Position numbers and translations under genes: made by a program. DNA of 64,000 nucleotides from Myxococcales bacterium (lineage in GTDB: Bacteria; Myxococcota_A; Polyangia; Nannocystales; Nannocystaceae). The notes under the pieces were generated by a model that ran no database searches, was not told where the DNA came from, and saw nothing but the letters and a program-made list of their open reading frames with translations. Position 1 is the stretch's first letter; each line of letters starts with the position of its first letter. The DNA is taken from positions 186,001 to 250,000 of the forward strand of contig JACKDW010000013.1 of NCBI GenBank assembly GCA_020633295.1, given 5' to 3'. This document shows, in pieces, positions 56,405 through 64,000 of this stretch.

Positions 56405-57097
56405 TCACGGGCACATCGACGGCGACGTCGGCGGGAGCGCGTCGAGGCCAGCGACCTTCACCCCGGCGAAGGTCGAGCCGACCAGCGAGGCCATCAGCGG
56501 CTCGAACACCTCGCCCTCCGCGTCGCCGCACATCACCTCGTCGACCGGGTGCTGGAACGCGCCGTCGAGCACGAGGTTGACCCCGATGTCGCTGCCCGTG
56601 ATCGGGTTGGCCGCCCCGGGGATGAGCAGGCTCGGGAGCGCGAGCGAAAACTCGCCGAGCGCCGAGATCGCGACGCCCTCGACGAGCACCGGATCTCCGA
56701 CGAGCACGGGCTGCGGCGTCGTCTCGCCGAGCATGATCTCGAGGGCCTGGGTGGTCACGTCCATCACGCCGCCGTCGGGGCCGAAGGATCCGTCCACGGT
56801 GACGAGCGAGAACAGCGGGTGCGTCGAGTCGATGGACGTAGCGACCGCCGTCAGGTACGCGCCGCTGACGTCGATCCCGGCGGGGCCCGTGGCCGTGGTG
56901 GTCGAGCTCGTCCCCGGCTGGGTCGTCGTCGGCTCCGACTCGCTGTCGCCCGCAGTCGAGGCGTCGCCGCTCGAGGACGCGTCGCTGTCGGACTCGCCGC
57001 CCGCGGGCGCGGAGCTGGGCCCGCAGCCGGCGAGCGCGAGGAGGAGCGCGAGGAGGAGCGCGAGGATGGCGAGCGGACGATCGTGGAGCGAGCACAT
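56405..57097 (-). CDS. Lipoprotein of unknown function, 230 residues
   Basis: Signal MCSLHDRPLAILALLLALLLALAGC with lipobox ALAGC, a Ser/Asp/Thr linker (about 28-68), then a beta-rich domain with one Cys pair (MCGDAEGE...SPSMCP). Start ATG 57097 has GAGAGG just upstream; the frame extends 12 codons further without benefit. Function unknown. Confidence 0.78.
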   Translation of the reverse strand: MCSLHDRPLAILALLLALLLALAGCGPSSAPAGGESDSDASSSGDASTAGDSESEPTTTQPGTSSTTTATGPAGIDVSGAYLTAVATSIDSTHPLFSLVTVDGSFGPDGGVMDVTTQALEIMLGETTPQPVLVGDPVLVEGVAISALGEFSLALPSLLIPGAANPITGSDIGVNLVLDGAFQHPVDEVMCGDAEGEVFEPLMASLVGSTFAGVKVAGLDALPPTSPSMCP

Positions 57098-57155
57098 GGA
57101 CCTCTCGAGGAGTAGCACGGCGTCGTGCACCACCGCGGAGTCGCTACTTCAGTCG

Positions 57156-58025
57156 TTACTTCGCGGCCCCGCGCGACGCGTCGCGACGGCGCGCCCGCGC
57201 GGCCTCGCGTTGCGCCTCGGCGTAGCGGTCGCGCCAGGGGCACCAGCTCGAAGACGGCCCTGATCGCGGTCGGCTGCACAGCGAGCGCGCGCCGTGACCG
57301 AGCTCGAGCGCGCCCGCGGCCATCGCCTCGATCCCGCCCGGGATCTCCGCCGTCACGTAGACCGAGTCCTCGCCAACCTCCCCGAACGCGACGCGGTTCT
57401 GCTCGCGGAAGTACCGGTACGCCAGGTGCTTGTCCGAGCCCGTCCCCTTGGGGATCCGCAGCTCCGCGCGCACCACGGGCTTCTCGGGATGCTCGCGCGC
57501 GTACCTGGCGAGCACGCGCCCGGCCTCGTCCGCGCGCCACCAGAACGCCTCGATCAGCGGCGAGTCGGACAGCACGATCGTCGGCGAGCGCCCGCGGACC
57601 GCGAGCGTCCCCGGGAGCGCGCCGAGGTCGACGTTGACGAGCTCGGGGTCGCTCGCGTCGACGACCGGCGCGTCGTAGCGCGCCTGCACCAGCGCGGCGA
57701 TCTGCTCGAGCTGGGCCGGCTCGCGCGACGCGGTCTTGTAGCGACCCCGCGCGCTGCGGATCACGTCCTCGACGTCGCGCGCGCCGCCGGGCATCACGCC
57801 GTCGAAGCGCGCGTCGAGGGCCGCCTGGATCGCGGCGTCGATGAGCGCCTGGTCCTTCAGACAGTAGTCGGCGAGCTGCGCGTAGCAGCTCTCGCCGTCG
57901 ACGAGCGCCGCGCGGGCCTCGGTCCAGCCGTCGACCGGCGTGTCGGGGGCGCCCGGACCGCAGGCGAGCGAGGACGCGAGACACAGCGCCGCGCCGCGAG
58001 CGACCACCCTGACGAGCTGACGCAC
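57156..58025 (-). CDS. Lipoprotein of unknown function, 289 residues
   Basis: Start GTG 58025 gives MRQLVRVVARGAALCLASSLAC, a lipoprotein signal. The mature protein has a helical N-terminal half and a globular C-terminus (RVLARYAREHPEKPVVRAELRIPKG; NRVAFGEVGEDSVYVTAEIPGG) and a basic end. The longer frame is rejected because TACAAT sits exactly 6 nt before GTG 58025. Same strand as the lipoprotein at 56405, 58 nt apart, so an operon is possible. Family not recognised. Confidence 0.78.
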   Translation of the reverse strand: MRQLVRVVARGAALCLASSLACGPGAPDTPVDGWTEARAALVDGESCYAQLADYCLKDQALIDAAIQAALDARFDGVMPGGARDVEDVIRSARGRYKTASREPAQLEQIAALVQARYDAPVVDASDPELVNVDLGALPGTLAVRGRSPTIVLSDSPLIEAFWWRADEAGRVLARYAREHPEKPVVRAELRIPKGTGSDKHLAYRYFREQNRVAFGEVGEDSVYVTAEIPGGIEAMAAGALELGHGARSLCSRPRSGPSSSWCPWRDRYAEAQREAARARRRDASRGAAK

Positions 58026-58031
58026 CGCAGG

Positions 58032-58037
58032 ATTGTA
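58032..58037 (-). promoter_or_regulatory. Leaderless-type -10 hexamer TACAAT
   Basis: GGTACAAT, 6 nt before GTG 58025; the best match to consensus in the set. Confidence 0.5.
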
Positions 58038-58108
58038 CCTCGCGCGCGGTCGCGGTAGCGCGCGGGCCGTCGCCGCCGGGGTCCCAGGGCCGCGGCGGCG
58101 GTCCGCGT

Positions 58109-59194
58109 CTACGACTCCCGCTCGCCTCGGATCGCGTAGAGCTCGGTGCGCTCGCTCCGGCCCTTGAGCTGCACCGAGCCCCGCGGCTCGAGCACGAAGT
58201 CGCGGAGCAGCCGCTCGCGCAGCGCGCCTGGCACGAAGATCTCGTTGGCCGGCGCGTGCGACTGCAGGTGCGCGGCCGTGTTCACCATGTCGCCGACCAC
58301 CGTGAAGTCGTAGCGGTTGACGCACATCGCCCCGATGTTGCCCAGCAGCGCGCGCCCCGAGTTGATCCCGATCGAGACGCTCGGCGTGAACGCGAGCTGC
58401 TCCTGCAGCGCGGTCTGCATCGCGGTGATGTGCGCGCGCGTGGCCAGGCACGCGCGCGCGCAGTCCTTGAGGTGGTCGGGCCCGCGGAACACCGCCATCA
58501 CCGCGTCGCCGATGAACTTGTCGACCCCGCCGCCGTGGTCGAGCACGTCCGCGACGATGCAGTTGAAGTAGTGGTTCAGCAGCTCGACGACGTGCTCGGG
58601 CTCGCCGCGCGCGGTCAAGGCGGTGAACGAGCAGATGTCGATGAACGCGACGCTCGCGTCGATGAACTCGGTGACCTCCGCCGGCTCCGGCGGATCGGCG
58701 CGCAGCATGAACGCGAGCGCGGCCTCGTCGACGTACATCCGCAGGATGTGGTTCTCCCGGACCATGCGCAGCGCCGCGCGCAGCTGACGGACGTGCGCGA
58801 GGGTCTTGTCGAGCGTCGCCTCGAAGTCCGCGAAGTCGATCGGCTTGGTGAGGAAGTCAAACGCGCCGCGGTTCATGGCGAGGCGGATGTTCCGCATGTC
58901 GTGGTAGGCGGACACGATCACCGACTTCACGGTCGGGTGCTGGCTCTTGAGCTCGCCGAGCAGCGTCAGCCCGTCCATGACCGGCATGTTGATGTCGGTG
59001 ACGACGAGGTCGACGCTCGGGTGCCGCTCGAGGAACTCGAGCGCCTCCGCGCCGTTGTGCGCGAAGTACATCTCGAGCTGCTTCTTGCGCAGCTCCCGTC
59101 GGTACCGCTGACGAAACAGGTGCTCCACGTCCTGCTCGTCGTCGACGAGCAGGATCCGCGGGACGTCCAGCGAGTGTGCGTGCGCCGCCGACAT
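58109..59194 (-). CDS. Response regulator-adenylyl cyclase (REC-CYCc)
   Basis: A 361-residue fusion. The REC domain (about 12-130) has DD (18-19), phosphoacceptor Asp67 in VVTDINMP and Lys in LTKPID. The class III cyclase domain (about 170-355) shows VAFIDICSFTAL (metal Asp), DKFIGDAVMAVF (second metal Asp) and VVGDMVNTAAHLQS. So phosphorylation likely controls cAMP synthesis. The histidine kinase gene just upstream (59287) is the obvious partner, 92 nt away across an AT-rich gap. A TAGTGT hexamer 6 nt before ATG 59194 suggests its own leaderless promoter. Confidence 0.9.
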   Translation of the reverse strand: MSAAHAHSLDVPRILLVDDEQDVEHLFRQRYRRELRKKQLEMYFAHNGAEALEFLERHPSVDLVVTDINMPVMDGLTLLGELKSQHPTVKSVIVSAYHDMRNIRLAMNRGAFDFLTKPIDFADFEATLDKTLAHVRQLRAALRMVRENHILRMYVDEAALAFMLRADPPEPAEVTEFIDASVAFIDICSFTALTARGEPEHVVELLNHYFNCIVADVLDHGGGVDKFIGDAVMAVFRGPDHLKDCARACLATRAHITAMQTALQEQLAFTPSVSIGINSGRALLGNIGAMCVNRYDFTVVGDMVNTAAHLQSHAPANEIFVPGALRERLLRDFVLEPRGSVQLKGRSERTELYAIRGERES

Positions 59195-59200
59195 GCGGGG

Positions 59201-59206
59201 ACACTA
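59201..59206 (-). promoter_or_regulatory. Leaderless-type -10 hexamer TAGTGT
   Basis: Minus strand, 6 nt before ATG 59194. Confidence 0.45.
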
Positions 59207-59225
59207 TTGCGCGCGCCCCTGAGGC

Positions 59226-59286
59226 TGTCAACGCGTTCGGTTAGACCAGTCTATATAGTCATGTCTGATAATTTATGTTTATAGAG
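59226..59286. other. AT-rich spacer between kinase and regulator genes
   Basis: Contains tctatatagtcatgtctgat and further A/T runs, unlike the surrounding DNA. It may stop the kinase transcript or bind a regulator. Confidence 0.35.
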
Positions 59287-60339
59287 TCAGGTTTGTAACG
59301 GCCGCGTCGCGACGCGCGGCAGCGAGACGATGAACTCGGCGTACTCGCCCGGCACGGAGTCGACCGCGAGCGATCCGCGGTGGACGGAAACGACGATATC
59401 GTGGGTGATCGAGAGGCCGAGGCCGGTCCCCTCGCCCGCCGGCTTGGTCGTGAAGAACGGGGTGAAGAGCCGGGCGCGCAGCGCGTCCGGGATCCCGGTG
59501 CCGTTGTCGCGGATCCGCACCTCGACGCGCGCGCCGGCGGCCCGCGTCGAGACCCGCACGACCGCGCGGTACCCCGCCCCCTCCCCGCGCGCGCGCTCGC
59601 GGGTCGCGTAGAACGCGTTGCCCAGGATGTTGAGGAACGCGCGCGCCATGTCGGCCTGGATCAGGTCGACGCGCCCGAGCGTCGGGTCGAGCTCGAGCTG
59701 CAGCTCGACCTGCAGCGCGCTGTCCTGGGCGCGCGCGGTGTGGAACGCGAGGCTGAGGTACTCCTCGAGCAGCTTGTTGAGGTTCGTCGGCCGGAAGTCG
59801 CCGGACTTGTCGCGCGAGTGCATGAGCATGCCGCGGACGATCCGGTCCGCGCGCGTGCCGTGCTCCAGGATCTTGCCGAGGTTGCCGGTGAGCAGCTCGA
59901 CCAGCTCGTCGGTCTCCTCGCGCTCCTCATCGTCGAGCGCGGCGCGCCACGACGCGGTCGCGGCCCGGAGCTCCTCGAGCAGCTCGATCGAGAGCGTCGC
60001 GAAGTTGTTGACGAAGTTGAGCGGGTTCTTGATCTCGTGGGCGATGCCGGCGGTGAGCGTGCCGAGCTCGGCCATCTTCTCCTGCATGATCAGCTGCTGC
60101 TGCATGGCGCGCACGCGCTCCAGGTTCTCCTCGAGCTCGCGCGTGCGCGCCTGGAGGTCCTCGTTGAGCGCGCGCATCTCCGCGGAGCTGAGGTCAAGGG
60201 AGCGCTCGATGAGCTTGCGATCGTCGTCGTAGGCGCGGTAGGTGCGATCGATCGCGTCGAGCAGCGTCGCCAGCTCCGCCGGCGGCTCGCCGTCCACCCG
60301 CAGATGCTTGCGAATCTGTCGCTTGAGCAGGCGGTGCAC
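59287..60339 (-). CDS. Sensor histidine kinase (HisKA-HATPase)
   Basis: A 350-residue kinase without a TM segment or sensory domain beyond an N-terminal coiled coil (about 35-90). The H-box GTLTAGIAHEIKNPLNF carries His101; the ATP domain has AFLNILGNAFYATRE (N box), RDNGTGIP (G1), FFTTKPAGEGTGLGLS (F/G2). A soluble kinase that probably senses through partners. Start GTG 60339, 7 nt after TACGAT; the longer upstream frame is rejected. Its partner regulator-cyclase follows on the same strand. Confidence 0.92.
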   Translation of the reverse strand: MHRLLKRQIRKHLRVDGEPPAELATLLDAIDRTYRAYDDDRKLIERSLDLSSAEMRALNEDLQARTRELEENLERVRAMQQQLIMQEKMAELGTLTAGIAHEIKNPLNFVNNFATLSIELLEELRAATASWRAALDDEEREETDELVELLTGNLGKILEHGTRADRIVRGMLMHSRDKSGDFRPTNLNKLLEEYLSLAFHTARAQDSALQVELQLELDPTLGRVDLIQADMARAFLNILGNAFYATRERARGEGAGYRAVVRVSTRAAGARVEVRIRDNGTGIPDALRARLFTPFFTTKPAGEGTGLGLSITHDIVVSVHRGSLAVDSVPGEYAEFIVSLPRVATRPLQT

Positions 60340-60346
60340 GGGGCCG

Positions 60347-60352
60347 ATCGTA
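60347..60352 (-). promoter_or_regulatory. Leaderless-type -10 hexamer TACGAT
   Basis: Minus strand, 7 nt before GTG 60339. Confidence 0.45.
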
Positions 60353-60471
60353 CTGGGTTTCCGCGTGCGTGGGCGCGCGAGGGGGCGCGACACGACGCCG
60401 CTCCCCGCTTCCCCTGCCCTCCGCGCGTTGCTACGCTCCGCGCCGGACTGCGGGAGATCATCGAGGACACC

Positions 60472-60801
60472 ATGTGGAACACGCCAATCGGACGACTCCG
60501 CGGCATCGGCCTCCTCGAGGGGGTGTCGTTTCTCGTGCTGCTCGGTATCGCGATGCCGCTGAAGTACCTCGCGGGGCACCCCGAGGCGGTGATGGTCGCC
60601 GGCTGGGCGCACGGCGTGCTGTTCATCCTGTACTCGCTGGCGATCCTCGGCGTCATGAACAGCACGAGCTGGGGGATCGGGCGCGGCGCGCTCGCGTTCT
60701 TCGCGGGGCTCGTGCCGTTCGGGCCGTTTATCCATGATCGTCACCTGCGCGCGCTCCAGGACGAGGAGCGGCAGCAGGCGCGGCCGTCGAGCGCGACGTG
60801 A
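60472..60801 (+). CDS. DUF3817 family membrane protein
   Basis: A 109-residue protein with three TM segments (IGLLEGVSFLVLLGIAMPLKY; VAGWAHGVLFILYSLAILGV; ALAFFAGLVPFGPF), the arrangement and the EGxSFLVLL start typical of DUF3817/YdzA-like proteins. A GAGG site precedes ATG 60472; a TACGCT hexamer lies at 60430-60435. Function unknown; inner membrane. Confidence 0.88.
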   Translation: MWNTPIGRLRGIGLLEGVSFLVLLGIAMPLKYLAGHPEAVMVAGWAHGVLFILYSLAILGVMNSTSWGIGRGALAFFAGLVPFGPFIHDRHLRALQDEERQQARPSSAT

Positions 60802-60965
60802 CCGGCCCTCGGCGGGCCGCCCGCGGCGAAGCTCCTCGTGACGCCTGCCGCGTCGATTTCGCGCCGGACGTCGTGACCGCGGGCGCTCGCCTCGCCCGCG
60901 GCGCGCGGCGAGGTCGACGTCGCGCGCCGCTCGATCGCGCCTGTTTGTTCAGGCATATTGCGAAG

Positions 60966-62066
60966 GTGCGCCGCGCGGCCCGATCGAGCGCCCTGCTGCT
61001 CGCGCTCTCGAGCGCGTCGCTCGGGTGCGGCGACGCGGGCGTCGACGAGAGCGCGACGCAGGCGAGCTCCGACGCCACGAGCGGCGTCGCGTCGACGGGC
61101 GAGGACGCGACCAGCGAGACCGCGACCACGGGCGCGAGCGCCGGCTGGGCTGTCTCGCTCAGCCTGGGCCCGCCCGACGGCGCGCTGCTGAGCGTGTGGG
61201 GGCGGACGAGCGCCGATGTCTACGCGGTCGGCGGGCAGCCTGCGTTCGGCGACGACGATGGCTTCGGGCGGGCGTTTCACTTCGACGGCGAGGCGTGGGA
61301 GCCAGTCTTGGTGCCGGACGCGACGCCGCGCCTCAACTGGGTGCACGGCACGGCGACGCGCGTGTGGACCGTCGGGGAGCGCGGCGTGATCCTGTCGCGC
61401 GCGCCGGAGGACGCGGACTGGAGCGCGGAGTCGTCGGGGACGACGCAGACGCTGTGGGGCGTCTGGGGGCCGTCGGACGACGAGCTGTGGGCCGTGGGCG
61501 GCGACGGCGTGTCCGGCGTGCCGACGCTGCTGCGCCGTCAGGCGGGCGCGTGGGCCGACGACGCGTTGCCGGCGATCGAGGGCGACAGCAAGGGGCTGTT
61601 CAAGGTCTGGGGATCGGGCGTCGACGACATCCACGTGGTCGGCGACCTCGGGGTCCAGCTGCACCGCGACGGCGAGACGTGGACGCAGCAGGCCAACGAG
61701 TCGATCGCCGATCTGATCAGCGTGTGGGGGCGCGGGGCCGGCGACGCGATCGCGGTCGGGGGGCGATCGAGCGCGCGCCTGAGCCGCTGGGATGGCGCCG
61801 GCTGGACCGGCATGACGCTCACGGGCGAGCCCGGTCTCAGCGGCGTGTGGGTCGACGCCGACGGCGTGGCGACGGTCGTGGGCGCGCAGGGGACGATCTG
61901 GCGCCTCGCGCCGGGCGGCTTCTCGCCCGAACCAGAGGACAGCCCGACGATGCACTTCCTGCACGCCGTCACGGGCTTCGCCGACGGCGTGCGCGTCGCG
62001 GTCGGCGGCAGCCTGCTCGGGCCGCCGCCCCACGTCGGCGTCGCGCTCGTCTACACGCCCGGCTGA
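60966..62066 (+). CDS. Lipoprotein with VWG-type beta-propeller repeats
   Basis: A 366-residue lipoprotein: signal RSSALLLALSSASLGC, a Ser/Thr/Ala-rich linker (about 25-60), then six repeats around LLSVWGRTSADVYAVGG, LWGVWGPSDDELWAVGG, LFKVWGSGVDDIHVVGD and LISVWGRGAGDAIAVGG. Each repeat would be a propeller blade. Start GTG 60966 is chosen for the signal; CATATT lies 6 nt upstream (weaker hexamer). Surface-exposed function unknown. Confidence 0.82.
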   Translation: MRRAARSSALLLALSSASLGCGDAGVDESATQASSDATSGVASTGEDATSETATTGASAGWAVSLSLGPPDGALLSVWGRTSADVYAVGGQPAFGDDDGFGRAFHFDGEAWEPVLVPDATPRLNWVHGTATRVWTVGERGVILSRAPEDADWSAESSGTTQTLWGVWGPSDDELWAVGGDGVSGVPTLLRRQAGAWADDALPAIEGDSKGLFKVWGSGVDDIHVVGDLGVQLHRDGETWTQQANESIADLISVWGRGAGDAIAVGGRSSARLSRWDGAGWTGMTLTGEPGLSGVWVDADGVATVVGAQGTIWRLAPGGFSPEPEDSPTMHFLHAVTGFADGVRVAVGGSLLGPPPHVGVALVYTPG

Positions 62067-62104
62067 TCCCGGCGCGTTTCTTCATGACTGTTCGGACAGG
62101 TGTG

Positions 62105-62110
62105 TAGAAT
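62105..62110 (+). promoter_or_regulatory. -10-like TAGAAT
   Basis: GTAGAAT, 6 nt before an in-frame TTG (62117) and 42 nt before ATG 62153 of the lipoprotein gene. It favours transcription starting near 62117. Confidence 0.4.
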
Positions 62111-62152
62111 TCCCGCTTGCGCGCCCGCGCCGCGCCCTGCACTCTCAGCAGC

Positions 62153-62905
62153 ATGATCTGGTCTGACGCGCGCCCGCTTGTACGCACCGCCCTCTCGCTC
62201 TCGCTCCTGCTGCCCGCGGCGGCGACCGGCGCGTGCGACCCCGGCGGCGGCTCGACGAGCAACGGGACCGACGCCACGAGCGACCCGACCGCGGCGACCT
62301 CGACCGAGGGATCGAGCTCGGACGCGACGGCGACGACGGGCGGCACGACGGGCGCGACGACGGCGGGCACGGGCGCGACGACGGCGGGCACGACCGGCGC
62401 CGAGGAGCAGTTCTGCAAGCTCGGGACGACGGGCGACTCGACCGGCAGCGACGCGCCCTGGCTCGAGGTGATCAACGACGGCGAGCCGCTCGCGGACGGC
62501 CAGCCGCTCACGCTGATCTGCGGGTTCCAGGGCTCGTTCATGTTCGAGGTGCGCCCCTACGTGGGCGGCTACGAGCCCGACAGCGACTACAGCGATCTCG
62601 ACGTGACGCTCGAGATCGCGGGCTACCCCGAGGCGCCCGACGGGCACCTGTGGCAGCTCAACGACTACGGCACCTTCATCGGCTGCGAGGACAGCGACAC
62701 CGACTACTCGACCTACGTGACCTACACGTACACGATCCAGCTCCTCCTGGACGACGAGATCCCCGACAAGGCGGTCCTCGACGGCGTGGGCGCGACGCTC
62801 ACGGTCGTCATGAACACCCCCGATCAGCAGACGGTCGAGGTCTCCGCCGACCTCGTGATCTCGGCGGTCGAGGACCCGATGTGGGAGTTCTGCGCCGGCT
62901 ACTGA
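62153..62905 (+). CDS. Lipoprotein with Thr/Gly/Ala linker, 250 residues
   Basis: Signal WSDARPLVRTALSLSLLLPAAATGAC, a linker of GTTGATTAG-type repeats (about 32-85), then a beta-rich domain (LIC...FEVRPYVGG; LDVTLEIAGYP; VTYTYTIQLLL) with a few Cys. The frame also opens at TTG 62117, 12 codons earlier and 6 nt after TAGAAT; ATG 62153 gives a more usual signal length. Function unknown. Confidence 0.75.
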   Translation: MIWSDARPLVRTALSLSLLLPAAATGACDPGGGSTSNGTDATSDPTAATSTEGSSSDATATTGGTTGATTAGTGATTAGTTGAEEQFCKLGTTGDSTGSDAPWLEVINDGEPLADGQPLTLICGFQGSFMFEVRPYVGGYEPDSDYSDLDVTLEIAGYPEAPDGHLWQLNDYGTFIGCEDSDTDYSTYVTYTYTIQLLLDDEIPDKAVLDGVGATLTVVMNTPDQQTVEVSADLVISAVEDPMWEFCAGY

Positions 62906-62929
62906 TCGCGCAGGCCCGCCCTGCACGCG

Positions 62930-63481
62930 CTACTCCGTCGACGCGGTGAGCCGCTGGCGGAGCCGCGCGACGACGTCGTCGGGCAGCGCGCTCGCCGAGA
63001 GCACGCGCTCGATCACCGCCCGCGCGGGACGTTTTGGCGCGGCGGCGCGCGTCGCTCGGTCTGGCTCGGCCGTGGCGTCGCCCTCGAGCGGCGGCACGAG
63101 GCACGGGCCGGTCGTCGTCTCCCCGCCGCGCGTGCCGGTCCCGTCGCTGTCGCTGTCGCTGTCCGAGTCGGTGCCGGTGCCCGTCGCGTCCCCGGTGCCC
63201 GTCGGGAGTTGACCCAGGCAGGGGCCGGTCGTGACCTCCGGCGGGAGGTCGTACTTCAGGCACGGGGTCATCGTCGCGTCGCCTGTGCCCCCGGTGCCGG
63301 CCGAGGACGAGGACGAGGACGAGGTCGCGGCGGTCGTCGTGCTCGCCGAGGCGCCGGCGGTCGTCGCCTCGCTCTCGCTCTCGGTCGACGCGTACTTGAG
63401 GCACGGCGCGCAGCTGACCTCGGCGCCCGCGACGAGCCCGAGGCCGACGATGATGCTGACTGGGAGGCGGCTGAGCTGCAT
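62930..63481 (-). CDS. PCL-repeat exported protein, paralogue A
   Basis: A 183-residue protein with an N-terminal hydrophobic signal (RLPVSIIVGLGLVAGAEVSC). A Ser/Thr/Asp-rich body contains four short Cys motifs, APCLKYAS, TPCLKYDL, TGPCLGQLP and TGPCLVPP, and ends in a conserved helix RAVIERVLSASALPDDVVARLRQR. The upstream gene on the same strand has the same design (TGPCL motifs and AVIERVLSRDDLPADVLARLRTR), 21 nt away. Function unknown. The repeats could be ligand- or metal-binding, or peptide units of a modified precursor. Confidence 0.72.
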   Translation of the reverse strand: MQLSRLPVSIIVGLGLVAGAEVSCAPCLKYASTESESEATTAGASASTTTAATSSSSSSSAGTGGTGDATMTPCLKYDLPPEVTTGPCLGQLPTGTGDATGTGTDSDSDSDSDGTGTRGGETTTGPCLVPPLEGDATAEPDRATRAAAPKRPARAVIERVLSASALPDDVVARLRQRLTASTE

Positions 63482-63502
63482 GGCGTCACGCGACGCGGGC
63501 GT

Positions 63503-64000
63503 CTAGTCGTCCCGCAGCGTACGCGTACGCAGGCGCGCGAGCACGTCCGCCGGCAGGTCATCCCGGGAGAGCACGCGCTCGATGACGGCGCGGCGACCGG
63601 GCTCCTCGAGCTCCTCGGCGCGGGGCGGCGCGAGCGGATCGTCAGGGAGCACGTCGCCGGTCGGCATGGGCGCGAGGCACGGCCCCGTGGTGGTGCTGTC
63701 GCCGGTCGTCCCGGTGTCCGTCTCGCCCGTGGTCGCGGTCGTGTCCGAGGTCGAGCCGGTGCCCGTGTCGCTCTCGCTGCTCGTCGCCGGCGGATCCTCG
63801 GTGGTGTACGGCGCCCCGAGACAGGGGCCGGTCGAGATGTCCGTCGTCGCGCTGCTGCCCGAGGTGCCCGCGGAGGTGCCCGCGCTGGTGCTCGAGACGC
63901 CCTCGGTCGTGTCGGTCGAGCTCGCGGTCGAGCTGTCCGTCGGCGCCATCGAGAGGCACGCGGAGACGCCTCCGCAGGCGTCCGCGCCCACGGTGAGCCC
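63503..64000 (-). CDS. PCL-repeat exported protein, paralogue B (5' end beyond window)
   Basis: Partial: the start lies past the right edge, and the visible first residues (GLTVGADACGG) look like the end of a signal region. The body is Ser/Thr/Gly/Asp-rich with SACLSMAP, TGPCLGAP and TGPCLAPMP motifs, and the C-terminus is the same RRAVIERVLSRDDLPADVLARLRTR helix as paralogue A. GTG 63991 is an in-frame internal start but would lose the signal. Likely the first gene of a pair or of a longer array. Confidence 0.72.
   Translation of the reverse strand, partial: GLTVGADACGGVSACLSMAPTDSSTASSTDTTEGVSSTSAGTSAGTSGSSATTDISTGPCLGAPYTTEDPPATSSESDTGTGSTSDTTATTGETDTGTTGDSTTTGPCLAPMPTGDVLPDDPLAPPRAEELEEPGRRAVIERVLSRDDLPADVLARLRTRTLRDD

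Overview
The window is very GC-rich and almost fully coding. It looks like chromosomal DNA of a myxobacterium, most probably family Nannocystaceae. The reasons are many lipoproteins with Ser/Thr/Gly/Asp-rich linkers behind the lipobox, a DUF4215-type Cys-rich repeat, a DUF2330 protein ending in a MYXO-CTERM-like tail, DPTN repeats, and many Cys-rich or propeller secreted proteins of unknown role. I saw no rRNA, tRNA, insertion sequence, phage module or CRISPR array.

Layout. 1-3370: molybdenum hydroxylase operon (Fe-S subunit, Mo subunit, cytochrome subunit cut by the window edge). 3521-6367: propeller lipoprotein and a LysR regulator. 6525-14535: two very large paralogous TPR/DUF3857/transglutaminase-like secreted proteins, the second with its catalytic triad lost. 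14565-16614: a 52-residue membrane protein, an unknown protein and a DPTN-repeat lipoprotein. 16857-19756: a barrel-like outer-membrane protein translationally coupled to a 13-heme cytochrome c, a candidate porin-cytochrome conduit. 19791-22734: ODP-like metallo-beta-lactamase-fold protein, cupin, Ca-binding-repeat lipoprotein. 22986-27202: lepA and a signal peptidase I whose last conserved box is split by about 460 residues containing a three-fold repeat. 27212-31373: three redox proteins (FAD/NAD(P) protein, DUF2236 oxygenase, ferritin-like diiron protein). 31558-36678: DUF2330 protein, MAPEG protein, Cys-rich lipoprotein, GT-C-type membrane protein. 36781-44894: M28 peptidase with membrane domain, then a giant CHAT-nSTAND-TM-propeller protein interrupted by a frameshift inside CHAT. 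45169-55189: M17 and M28 peptidases, hydrolase, aldo/keto reductase, desaturase, a PLP-fold protein lacking its lysine, and small unknowns. 55399-64000: lipoproteins, a histidine kinase with a REC-adenylyl cyclase regulator, DUF3817 protein, VWG-propeller lipoprotein, and two tandem paralogues carrying PCL motifs.

Regulation. Many genes, mainly lipoproteins and signalling genes, have a TAnnnT hexamer 5-8 nt before an ATG/GTG and no Shine-Dalgarno, which suggests leaderless mRNAs. Other genes carry clear GAGGAG-type sites. A degenerate 17-bp low-GC motif (TGTCCCTGAAGACAGGT-like) recurs across the window, also inside conserved genes, where it coincides with rare codons.

All assignments are by eye from motifs and translation; no database search was possible.
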